Below are positions 7,557-14,491 of a stretch of DNA of 22,874 nt, in pieces (within the stretch, counting starts at the first letter, position 1; each line of letters opens with the position of its first letter). The stretch spans positions 1 to 22,874 of the forward strand of contig DASWTL010000300.1 of NCBI GenBank assembly GCA_036402155.1. Reading direction: 5' to 3'. Source of the DNA: DASWTL01 sp036402155 (lineage in GTDB: Bacteria; Bacteroidota; Bacteroidia; Sphingobacteriales; Sphingobacteriaceae). Under the pieces are notes generated by a model that saw only the letters and a program-made list of their open reading frames with translations, made no database searches and was not told the origin of the DNA. The position numbers and the translations under genes were made by a program.

Positions 7557-8351
7557 ATGGAATGGCTTACTGATCCTCAGATCTGGATATCGTTAATTAC
7601 ACTTACAGTTCTTGAAATAGTATTAGGAATAGATAACATCGTTTTTATCTCTATTTTATCCGGAAAGCTTCCCGAAAGCCAGCAAAAAAAGGCCCGGCAA
7701 CTGGGATTGGCACTGGCAATGATTACACGGGTACTTTTGCTTTTATCACTTACCTGGATAATGAAACTAACCACCCCGCTGTTTAACGTAGGTGAGTGGA
7801 TTGGTTTAACCGAAGGTGCATGGCATGAAAAGTTGGCTATTTCCGGTCGGGATCTTATTCTTTTGATTGGCGGCTTATTCCTTATTTATAAAAGCACTGC
7901 AGAAATTCATGAAAAGCTGGAAGGCGAAGAGCATGAGACTAATACCAAAGCTGTACATACGTTCTCATCCGTAATTCTCCAGATCTTGATCTTGGATGTT
8001 GTTTTCTCGTTAGATTCGGTTATAACAGCTGTGGGTATGGCCGACAATATTGGGGTAATGATTGCAGCGGTAATAATAGCAGTGGCTGTGATGTTGGTAT
8101 CTGCCGGTTCAATAAGTCATTTTGTGAATCAGCATCCGACCGTTAAAATGCTGGCTCTGTCATTTTTATTATTGATCGGGGTTTCATTGCTTGCAGAAAG
8201 CCTTGAGCAACATATACCAAAGGGTTACATTTACTTCGCCATGGCATTCTCAGTATTGGTAGAGATGCTTAATTTAAAGATGAAAGCAAAATCGAAACCG
8301 GTTAAACTGCATAATTCACCCGAAGAACCTGTACATCACAAAAAAGTATAG
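7557..8351 (+). CDS. TerC-family integral membrane protein
   Basis: A 264-residue multi-pass inner-membrane protein of the TerC family. I chose the ATG at 7557 (MEWLTDPQIW) over an in-frame TTG at 7506, which would start inside the preceding terminator. The two family motifs are present: EIVLGIDN, with Glu20 and Asp26, and LDVVFSLDSVITAVG, with Asp147 and Asp153. These acidic intramembrane residues are thought to form a metal site, and some TerC relatives export manganese. About seven hydrophobic segments can be seen, with a charged loop at about 118-132 (KLEGEEHETNTK) and a basic C terminus. Its stop codon is immediately adjacent to the stop codon of the convergent methyltransferase gene. 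Substrate here is unknown; a divalent metal is the best guess. Confidence 0.9.
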   Translation: MEWLTDPQIWISLITLTVLEIVLGIDNIVFISILSGKLPESQQKKARQLGLALAMITRVLLLLSLTWIMKLTTPLFNVGEWIGLTEGAWHEKLAISGRDLILLIGGLFLIYKSTAEIHEKLEGEEHETNTKAVHTFSSVILQILILDVVFSLDSVITAVGMADNIGVMIAAVIIAVAVMLVSAGSISHFVNQHPTVKMLALSFLLLIGVSLLAESLEQHIPKGYIYFAMAFSVLVEMLNLKMKAKSKPVKLHNSPEEPVHHKKV

Positions 8352-9539
8352 TTACATTACCCGGCAAAGTAATCCCTTTAAATATTCGCCTTCCGGGAAC
8401 GATGCTCTAACGGGATGGTCTTCGGGCTGGGAGAATTGATCGATAAACTGTACTTCTTTGCCTGCATCTAAAGCTGCCCAGGCAAGTATTTGTTTAAACA
8501 ACTCAATACTTACAGCACCGGAGCATGAGAATGTTGCCAGAAGTCCGCCCTGGTTTAATAATAACATCGCCAGTCGGTTAAGATCCTTATATGCCCGTGA
8601 TGCCTTGTTCAGAGCGGAACGTGACGGGGCATACTTGGGAGGGTCAAGAATGATGATATCAAATTTTTCACCCGCATCTTTAAATATACGCAGCTGCTTA
8701 TTCACATCAGCCTGAATGGCCTGATGCTTTAATTCCTGAAACCCATTGAGTTCAATATTTTTCTGTAGTGTACTTATGGCCAGCAGAGAACTATCAATAC
8801 TAACAACCTCAGCAGGAGATTTTTGAAGGCAGTTTAAAGAGAACCCCCCGGAGTACGAAAAACAGTCGAGCACCCGTTTATTTTTGGCATAAAATGCCAC
8901 TTTCTGACGGTTGTTCCGCTGATCGCAATAAAATCCTGACTTCTGACCTTCCGAGATATTCACCATGTACCTGATGCCGTTTTCCCTGATCTCTAAAAAA
9001 TCCGGTGGAGCATCCCCCCAGGCAACACCACCAATCTCACCCAGGCCTTCATGTGCACGGGCAGATATATCGCTTCTGTCAAAAATTCCTTTGGGATTTA
9101 ATAGCACCCTTAATTCATCAAGAACCAAATCCTTGATCTTTTCAATGCCTGATGTCAGAATCTGGACAGATAAATAATCAGCAAAGCGATCAACAATAAG
9201 ACCGGGAAGATAATCCGCTTCACTAAAAATCAATCTGCAGGTATTGGTTTGATCATCTTCAAGCAAATGCTGACGGGCCTTTACAGATTGCTGTATCCGG
9301 GTTCTCCACCAGCTTTCGTCAACCATAATTTCAGGATCCCACTCCAGCAACCGAACTGCTACCCGGGAGTTGGAATTATAGAAACCATAAGCCAAAAAGT
9401 TATGGTCATGATCAGCAACTGTAACCAGATCTCCGTTATCGGGCTTACCTGATATTTGTTCAATTGCCCCTGAAAAAACCCATGGGTGCAACTGACGGGC
9501 TGCCTTTTCTTTGCCTTTCTTTAATCTTACAGTATACAT
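8352..9539 (-). CDS. rlmI: RlmI-like class I SAM-dependent rRNA (cytosine-5) methyltransferase
   Basis: A 395-residue cytoplasmic methyltransferase of the RlmI/YccW family, which in Escherichia coli makes m5C1962 in 23S rRNA. The N-terminal PUA domain, about 1-70, contains HPWVFSGAIEQISG, DGDLV-like DNGDLVTVAD and YGFYNSNSRVAVRLL. The central part has DRFADYLSVQ and the family's SEGQKSGFYCDQRNNR (196-211). The SAM-binding motif I is VLDCFSYSGGFSLNCL (223-238), and the catalytic-site motif is DPPKYAPS (299-306). FSCSG at 337-341 fits the family's cysteine position. Length matches the family (about 396). The start at 9539 sits 4 nt after a perfect TAnnTTTG box. The exact target base is inferred from homology. 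Confidence 0.9.
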   Translation of the reverse strand: MYTVRLKKGKEKAARQLHPWVFSGAIEQISGKPDNGDLVTVADHDHNFLAYGFYNSNSRVAVRLLEWDPEIMVDESWWRTRIQQSVKARQHLLEDDQTNTCRLIFSEADYLPGLIVDRFADYLSVQILTSGIEKIKDLVLDELRVLLNPKGIFDRSDISARAHEGLGEIGGVAWGDAPPDFLEIRENGIRYMVNISEGQKSGFYCDQRNNRQKVAFYAKNKRVLDCFSYSGGFSLNCLQKSPAEVVSIDSSLLAISTLQKNIELNGFQELKHQAIQADVNKQLRIFKDAGEKFDIIILDPPKYAPSRSALNKASRAYKDLNRLAMLLLNQGGLLATFSCSGAVSIELFKQILAWAALDAGKEVQFIDQFSQPEDHPVRASFPEGEYLKGLLCRVM

Positions 9540-9543
9540 GCTG

Positions 9544-9551
9544 CAAAACTA
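9544..9551 (-). promoter_or_regulatory. -7 box (TAGTTTTG) directly before rlmI
   Basis: On the minus strand TAGTTTTG matches TAnnTTTG exactly and ends 4 nt before the ATG at 9539, so the mRNA could be leaderless. No TTG is found at the usual -33 distance. Confidence 0.4.
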
Positions 9552-9571
9552 ATAGATTACACCCTTTTTCC

Positions 9572-9579
9572 TAATTTTG
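9572..9579 (+). promoter_or_regulatory. -7 box (TAATTTTG) of the tadA promoter
   Basis: TAATTTTG is an exact match to TAnnTTTG and lies in the divergent gap, 72 nt before the tadA start. The same 11-mer CCTAATTTTGT recurs before panD. No clear -33 TTG is seen. Confidence 0.45.
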
Positions 9580-9596
9580 TGGTTACACATCTGAGG

Positions 9597-9627
9597 TACG
9601 GCTTAAAAAAGTTATTTCTGTGCCGTA
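9597..9627 (+). other. Stem-loop in the tadA leader
   Basis: TACGGC (9597-9602) pairs perfectly with GCCGTA (9622-9627) around a 19-nt A/T-rich loop, and ends 24 nt before the tadA ATG. It would be in the 5' leader if transcription starts near 9586. Function is unknown. Confidence 0.35.
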
Positions 9628-9651
9628 ACTTCTTAAAGAATTTTAAACCAG

Positions 9652-10128
9652 ATGAAATATGTGAATTTTACCGGAGACCCCTCTATCACGCCTGATGATT
9701 TTTTTATGAATGAGGCCATAAAAGAGGCTTATAAAGCTCTTGATCTGGATGAAATTCCTATCGGTGCCGTCATAGTCTCCAACGGACGGATTATAGGCCG
9801 TGGTCATAACTTAACAGAACAGCTTAATGATGTAACAGCCCATGCGGAAATGCTGGCTTTCACTGCTGCAGCCAATTACCTGGGTGGGAAATATTTAAAA
9901 GACTGCACTTTATATGTTACTGTGGAACCGTGCGTCATGTGCGCGGGGGCGTCATACTGGACACAGATCAGCCGTATTGTTTTCGGCGCTTATGATCCTC
10001 AGCGTGGGTTTTCCAGGCTGAACCAGGTAATTACCCATCCTAAAACAGTTATTACAGGTGGATTAAAGGAAAATGAATGCGCCAGTTTAATTCGTGACTT
10101 TTTTACAAAACGCAGAAACAAAACTTGA
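9652..10128 (+). CDS. tadA: tRNA-specific adenosine deaminase TadA
   Basis: A 158-residue zinc deaminase that converts adenosine 34 to inosine in the anticodon of tRNA-Arg(ACG). The zinc site is complete: His64-Ala-Glu66 (catalytic Glu) and Pro93-Cys94-Val-Met-Cys97. The tRNA-specific features EIPIGAVIVSNGRIIGRGHN and FGAYDPQRGF separate it from cytidine or guanine deaminases. The ATG at 9652 gives an 18-residue lead (MKYVNFTGDPSITPDDFF) before the usual core start MNEAIKEAYKAL. The ATG at 9706 is therefore a possible alternative start. Translation most likely begins at 9652 because the frame is open and the promoter box lies upstream. It is followed after 76 nt by sodA, which has its own -7 box. 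Confidence 0.93.
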   Translation: MKYVNFTGDPSITPDDFFMNEAIKEAYKALDLDEIPIGAVIVSNGRIIGRGHNLTEQLNDVTAHAEMLAFTAAANYLGGKYLKDCTLYVTVEPCVMCAGASYWTQISRIVFGAYDPQRGFSRLNQVITHPKTVITGGLKENECASLIRDFFTKRRNKT

Positions 10129-10160
10129 CGTTTAACTGAACAAACTCTGTCCGCGTAAGT

Positions 10161-10168
10161 TATATTTG
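10161..10168 (+). promoter_or_regulatory. -7 box (TATATTTG) of the sodA promoter
   Basis: TATATTTG matches TAnnTTTG exactly, 36 nt before the sodA ATG. The extended word TATATTTGCA also occurs before the glycogen-synthase-like gene on the other strand. No TTG lies at the ideal -33 spacing. Confidence 0.5.
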
Positions 10169-10204
10169 CATATGTTTTTTGTTAAACCTTTAATTTAAAA
10201 GAAA

Positions 10205-10810
10205 ATGGCATTCGAATTACCTGCGTTACCATACGCAACCGACGCTCTGGAACCACATATTGATAAAACCACTATGGAGATCCACCATGGGAAACACCAC
10301 CAGGCTTATGTAGATAACCTGAATAAGGCTCTGGCAGGCACAGATGGTGAGAATAAGAAGATAGAGGAAATAATGGCGAGTATTTCAAAATATCCGGTAG
10401 CAGTTAGAAATAATGGCGGCGGACATTATAATCACAGCCTTTTCTGGACAATTATGTCACCAAACGGCGGTGGGTCACCTTCCGGCGAACTGGCAGCTGC
10501 AATCGATTCTGCATTTGGATCATTCGATGACTTCAAGAAGAAATTTGCGGAAGCCGGAGCTACCAGATTTGGATCAGGCTGGGCATGGTTAACTGTTGCT
10601 AACGGAAAGCTGGAGGTAAGTTCTACACCCAACCAGGACAATCCGTTAATGGATATTGCTGATGTTAAAGGCACTCCAATCCTTGGAATGGACGTTTGGG
10701 AACATGCTTACTATTTAAAATATCAAAACAAACGCCCTGATTACATTGCCGCTTTCTGGAATGTAATTGACTGGGAAGCTGTTGCAGAGCGGTTTGCTAA
10801 AGCAAAGTAA
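10205..10810 (+). CDS. sodA: Superoxide dismutase, Mn-type (Fe/Mn family)
   Basis: A 201-residue cytoplasmic superoxide dismutase that converts superoxide to oxygen and hydrogen peroxide. The four metal ligands are His27 (EIHHGKHHQAYV), His77 (GGGHYNHSLFW), Asp163 and His167 (GMDVWEHAYYLKY). The active-site Gln sits at 144 in TPNQDNPL, and Gly-Gly precedes His74. This arrangement is typical of manganese or cambialistic enzymes rather than strict iron enzymes, which carry Gln about 70 residues in. There is no signal peptide. Length is usual for the family. It has its own promoter box and a very strong terminator, so it is a single-gene unit. The metal actually used is an inference. Confidence 0.95.
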   Translation: MAFELPALPYATDALEPHIDKTTMEIHHGKHHQAYVDNLNKALAGTDGENKKIEEIMASISKYPVAVRNNGGGHYNHSLFWTIMSPNGGGSPSGELAAAIDSAFGSFDDFKKKFAEAGATRFGSGWAWLTVANGKLEVSSTPNQDNPLMDIADVKGTPILGMDVWEHAYYLKYQNKRPDYIAAFWNVIDWEAVAERFAKAK

Positions 10811-10837
10811 ACTCTAAAACAATTTTATCTCATTTGA

Positions 10838-10871
10838 AGTAGTGTATAGAAATATATACTACTTTTTTTTT
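10838..10871 (+). terminator. Strong Rho-independent terminator of sodA
   Basis: An 11-bp stem (10838-10848 with 10853-10863, one G-U pair) closes a GAAA tetraloop and runs into nine Ts (10863-10871). It starts 27 nt after the sodA stop. Confidence 0.93.
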
Positions 10872-10934
10872 GATTATTGGTTTAATGTTTTACAAATACC
10901 TAGTATAACGTTGTACATCTTAACTTCGAACTAC

Positions 10935-11096
10935 ATGAAAAAATTAACCTTACCCTTTGCGCTTTTTGCAGTTACATTACTATCAGGTTGCGAAATTATT
11001 GGTGATATATTCCAGGTGGGATTTTATGCAGGAATATTCATTGTAATAGCTGTGATCCTTTTAATTGTTTTTCTCTTCAGAAGATTCAGAGGATAG
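10935..11096 (+). CDS. Small lipoprotein with one transmembrane segment (53 aa)
   Basis: A very short exported protein. I chose the ATG at 10935 (MKKLTLPFALFAVTLLSGC) rather than an in-frame ATG at 10842, which lies inside the sodA terminator. The signal peptide ends in a good lipobox, Leu-Ser-Gly-Cys, with lipidated Cys19. After a short linker (EIIGDIFQVG) comes a strongly hydrophobic helix, about 29-48, and a basic end (FRRFRG). The mature peptide would thus be lipid-anchored and membrane-spanning. Similar small proteins are common in Sphingobacteriaceae, sometimes misnamed as enzymes, and their role is unknown. It stands between two terminators, so it is probably its own transcription unit. 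Confidence 0.72.
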   Translation: MKKLTLPFALFAVTLLSGCEIIGDIFQVGFYAGIFIVIAVILLIVFLFRRFRG

Positions 11097-11120
11097 GTTT
11101 CAGCAGCATCGCTAACACAC

Positions 11121-11169
11121 AAAAAATCAGGTGTACTCATTCCTATATGAACAGGCACACCTGATTTTC
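11121..11169. terminator. Bidirectional terminator between convergent genes
   Basis: A perfect 12-bp stem (11123-11134 with 11157-11168) has A's on the left and T's on the right, so it works on both strands. The 22-nt loop holds a minor TCAT/ATGA pairing. It serves the small lipoprotein gene (+) and glmS (-). Confidence 0.9.
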
Positions 11170-11179
11170 AAAAATTATA

Positions 11180-13015
11180 CTACTCTACAGTAACAGATTT
11201 TGCAAGATTTCTTGGCTGATCGACATTACATCCGCGCATAACTGCTATATGATAAGATAACAGTTGCAGTGGCACAGTTGCAAGTAATGGTAAAAATGCT
11301 TCATCTGTATCCGGTATTTCAATAATATAATCTGCCATTTTCTTTACTTCGGTATCTCCTTCAGTAACAATAGCAACAACTACACCTTTACGGGCTTTAA
11401 CCTCCTGGATATTACTGATCACCTTTTCATAAGAAGAACTCTTAGTGGCGATAAACACAACAGGCATCTCAGCATCAATTAATGCAATTGGGCCATGTTT
11501 CATTTCTGCCGCCGGATAGCCTTCTGCATGTATGTAGGAGATCTCCTTAAGTTTTAATGCGCCCTCTAATGCCACCGGAAAAGCGCTTCCTCTGCCTAAG
11601 AAAATACAGTTACGAGCATCTTTCAAGTCGGAAGATATCTGTTTTATTTTTTCATCCGACTGAAGGCATTTTTCAACCAGTTCAGGTATGCCATCAAGTT
11701 CGGTTAAAAGATTAACAAGCTTGCTTTGCGAAATTGTGCCTCTTTGCTGAGCCATATAAAAAGCCATCAGCGTAAGCACCGTAACCTGTGCAGTAAAGGC
11801 TTTTGTAGATGCCACACCAATTTCAGGACCGGCGTGTGTGTAAACACCGGCATGCGTAATTCGTGGTATTGATGAGCCAACTACATTGCATATCCCGAAT
11901 ATGGTAGCGCCTTTCTCTTTAGCAAGTTCAATGGCTGCCATGGTATCTGCTGTTTCCCCCGACTGAGATATAGCAATTACAATATCCTTTTCAGATATGA
12001 TCGGATTTCGATACCTGAACTCAGAAGCATACTCTACTTCAACCGGAATACGCGCATACTCTTCAATTAAATATTCCCCAACTAATCCTGCATGCCACGA
12101 AGTTCCGCAGGCAACAATAATTATTCTGTCAACATTCTTCAGCTTCTCCGCATACTCCTTTATTCCGCCAAGCTGCACCATTCCTTGTTTTGGATAGATT
12201 CGGCCCCTCATACAATCGCGTATAGACCGCGGCTGCTCGTAGATCTCCTTTAACATGAAGTGGTCATAACCACCTTTTTCAAGCATTTCAAGCTTAAGCT
12301 CCAAATGCTGTATATAAGGAGTTTGAACCACATTATTTATATTCTTAACAATAAGTTCATCGCGCTTAACAAATGCGATCTCATTGTCTTTCAGATAAAT
12401 TACATTTTTTGTGTATTCTACTATGGGAGATGCGTCTGATGCAATAAAATATTCGCCATCACCAACGCCAACCACCATTGGACTACCTTTTCGCGCAGCA
12501 ATGATCTCGTCAGGCTCATCTTTGCTCATAATGACAATGGCATAGGCGCCGATCACTTCATTCAGGGCAATCCGAACAGCCTCAAAAAGGTCCAGCTGGG
12601 TTTCTTTCTGAATTTGTTCTATTAAATGGATCAGGACCTCAGTATCGGTATCACTCTTAAACTCATGCCCCTGTGCAACTAGCTCACTTTTTAGTGTCGC
12701 ATAATTTTCAATGATCCCGTTATGGATGATAGCCAGCCGCGAGTCCCCTGACATATGAGGATGGGAATTCCGGTCTGATGGCTCACCATGTGTTGCCCAC
12801 CGGGTATGGCCCATTCCTACCGTACCGTGACGGTCCATCCCTTCGGTAAAAGCCTCAAGATCACTTACTTTACCTGCTTTTTTATAAATATTCAGGCTGC
12901 CGTCCATAAGCGCTACCCCAGCGCTGTCATATCCCCGGTATTCCAACCGGTGTAAGCCTTTTATAATAATGGGCCACGCCTGGCGATGACCGATATATCC
13001 AACAATTCCACACAT
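11180..13015 (-). CDS. glmS: Glutamine--fructose-6-phosphate aminotransferase (isomerizing)
   Basis: This 611-residue cytoplasmic enzyme makes glucosamine 6-phosphate from fructose 6-phosphate and glutamine, the first step to UDP-GlcNAc for peptidoglycan and LPS. The N-terminal class II amidotransferase domain starts with the nucleophile Cys2 (MCGIVGYIG) and carries HTRWATHG, HNGIIENY and SDTDTEV. Two SIS domains follow: the first with ACGTSWHAG and ISQSGETADT, the second with FLGRGSAFPVALEGALKLKE and AEGYPAAEMKHGPIAL. The C terminus QPRNLAKSVTVE is the standard ending. It is the last gene of a minus-strand set with the glycogen-synthase-like and DUF4270 genes. The short leader shows no glmS ribozyme, only a hairpin. 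Confidence 0.98.
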   Translation of the reverse strand: MCGIVGYIGHRQAWPIIIKGLHRLEYRGYDSAGVALMDGSLNIYKKAGKVSDLEAFTEGMDRHGTVGMGHTRWATHGEPSDRNSHPHMSGDSRLAIIHNGIIENYATLKSELVAQGHEFKSDTDTEVLIHLIEQIQKETQLDLFEAVRIALNEVIGAYAIVIMSKDEPDEIIAARKGSPMVVGVGDGEYFIASDASPIVEYTKNVIYLKDNEIAFVKRDELIVKNINNVVQTPYIQHLELKLEMLEKGGYDHFMLKEIYEQPRSIRDCMRGRIYPKQGMVQLGGIKEYAEKLKNVDRIIIVACGTSWHAGLVGEYLIEEYARIPVEVEYASEFRYRNPIISEKDIVIAISQSGETADTMAAIELAKEKGATIFGICNVVGSSIPRITHAGVYTHAGPEIGVASTKAFTAQVTVLTLMAFYMAQQRGTISQSKLVNLLTELDGIPELVEKCLQSDEKIKQISSDLKDARNCIFLGRGSAFPVALEGALKLKEISYIHAEGYPAAEMKHGPIALIDAEMPVVFIATKSSSYEKVISNIQEVKARKGVVVAIVTEGDTEVKKMADYIIEIPDTDEAFLPLLATVPLQLLSYHIAVMRGCNVDQPRNLAKSVTVE

Positions 13016-13033
13016 AAGAGTTTATAAAAAGTA

Positions 13034-13061
13034 ATGCCGGCAATTTACAAAAAGCCGGCAT
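13034..13061 (-). terminator. Hairpin between DUF4270 and glmS, weak terminator or processing site
   Basis: An 8-bp perfect stem ATGCCGGC/GCCGGCAT surrounds a 12-nt loop. On the minus strand it is followed by TTAC and then only five Ts, and glmS begins 18 nt later. This suggests partial termination, attenuation or mRNA stabilisation rather than a full stop. Confidence 0.55.
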
Positions 13062-13084
13062 CGTATTATAATAGTTAACCTCTA

Positions 13085-14476
13085 TTAATTGTTTGTTTTG
13101 GTATAAATGATATTTAATTTCATTTTATACGTCGGATTACCTTTTGTACCCAGGATACTTCGGCTGGCAATAGTAGCCGAGGGGAAAATAGCTGTGCCCC
13201 TGTCGGCGGTAAAATCTGCAGGCGCAATAAATGTATCATACTGTTTGATCTTACCGTTAACAATATCCTGCACATATGATGTTATCGCGAATGTGTACCG
13301 TTTAGTTGTGCTGTTATAAAAACCACCAAAATCTCCTTCTCCAATAGCCCGGGGATCTGAACTGCTTAAATCAGGTACCTGCTGACGCTGGTTAGCAATA
13401 TCGGTTCTGTATAGGATCAACCGTTTGGCTGGATTAAATGGAGCGGTACCACCTTCTACATCTATGATCAGATCGGCTTTATTAATAGTTATCTTTCCTA
13501 ACTCCCTTAATTTAGTAAGGTAAGGAAAATTAACCTTGGTCCGCAGTCCGGCAAGCCCCTGAACGTACGTAGTTTGAAATTGCTGATCAGGATTATTTAA
13601 TTGAGCTGCAATAGGTGTACCTGCATAATTATGTGAAAAGTTTGAAGCTACCGGTGTAACGCCACTTGCCTGTATTTTAAAATTAAGCATCGTGGTATCT
13701 TTAGCAGTGCCATTCTCGCTTTTATAATAAATTTCTAATCCACTGGAATTATCATTGGTAAGATCAAAATACATAACGCCGCCACTTCCGGTAGTTTGTG
13801 CCTTATCAATGGTAATATATAATCCCTTTATAAAATTGGCAAATGCCGTTTGATCTGCAAAGTTAGCAGGAACACCATTCAGAAAATTGCCCGATATAAA
13901 AGATGAGCTTATAGGAATACGAATATGAGGAGCTTTATTTTTCTGCACATCCGGTTTACCGGTAACGATCTCAGTTACTTTAACACTATCCTTAAATGAA
14001 ACTCTCACGGATTTAGTGCCAATAACAGTACTATTAAAATTGAATGTGCTGCGATTTGAATAGGATGTATTACCATCAAGTTTGGTTTGCAACTGATGTA
14101 CATTGACTTTATACGATGATTGTAAAGAATCTCCATAAAAATCAGCATACTTCAATACAAGAACAGCCGAATCGAGTACTGGGTTAGTGCCGAATGTTTG
14201 ATTATTGGACGGTAACGATAAAGAAAGAGCAATATTAGCCTCTGTAGTTCCGAAAACAGGATCGTTCATATACCCCATAGGATATTTTCCTAATGAGGTA
14301 GTTTGTACGGTGTCTTCTGGTACTGTACGCGATATAATCGTTGCTGTATCAACAAGCGTCCCGTTAATAGCATAATCAGGATCCACTTCCAAGCCGATAT
14401 TATCCGGATTGTTACACGCACTTAAAATAAAAAGACTTATCAACAGGGTTAATAAGTCTTGTTTGATATATTTCAT
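13085..14476 (-). CDS. DUF4270-family lipoprotein
   Basis: A 463-residue exported lipoprotein. The signal peptide MKYIKQDLLTLLISLFILSAC ends in the lipobox Leu-Ser-Ala-Cys with Cys21. The N terminus after it (NNPDNIGLEVDPDYAI, then DTATIISRTVPEDTVQT, GKYPMGYMNDPVFGTTEANI and LDSAVLVLKYADFYGD) matches my memory of the Bacteroidota family DUF4270, including the placement beside a short glycogen-synthase-like gene and glmS. The rest is beta-rich, with strands such as LVLKYADFYGDS, KADLIIDVEGG and RLILYRTD, and no catalytic motif I can name. A surface or outer-membrane location is inferred. It starts 15 nt after the preceding gene's stop, so co-transcription is likely. Confidence 0.85.
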   Translation of the reverse strand: MKYIKQDLLTLLISLFILSACNNPDNIGLEVDPDYAINGTLVDTATIISRTVPEDTVQTTSLGKYPMGYMNDPVFGTTEANIALSLSLPSNNQTFGTNPVLDSAVLVLKYADFYGDSLQSSYKVNVHQLQTKLDGNTSYSNRSTFNFNSTVIGTKSVRVSFKDSVKVTEIVTGKPDVQKNKAPHIRIPISSSFISGNFLNGVPANFADQTAFANFIKGLYITIDKAQTTGSGGVMYFDLTNDNSSGLEIYYKSENGTAKDTTMLNFKIQASGVTPVASNFSHNYAGTPIAAQLNNPDQQFQTTYVQGLAGLRTKVNFPYLTKLRELGKITINKADLIIDVEGGTAPFNPAKRLILYRTDIANQRQQVPDLSSSDPRAIGEGDFGGFYNSTTKRYTFAITSYVQDIVNGKIKQYDTFIAPADFTADRGTAIFPSATIASRSILGTKGNPTYKMKLNIIYTKTNN

Positions 14477-14491
14477 AAAATAACTCTCTTA

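Noticed and set aside
10842..10934. Upstream extension of the small lipoprotein
   Set aside because: The extension lies in the sodA terminator and would bury the signal peptide.
13016..13084. glmS ribozyme or riboswitch before glmS
   Set aside because: The leader is only 69 nt and contains one simple hairpin. The glmS ribozyme is larger and is known from Gram-positive bacteria.
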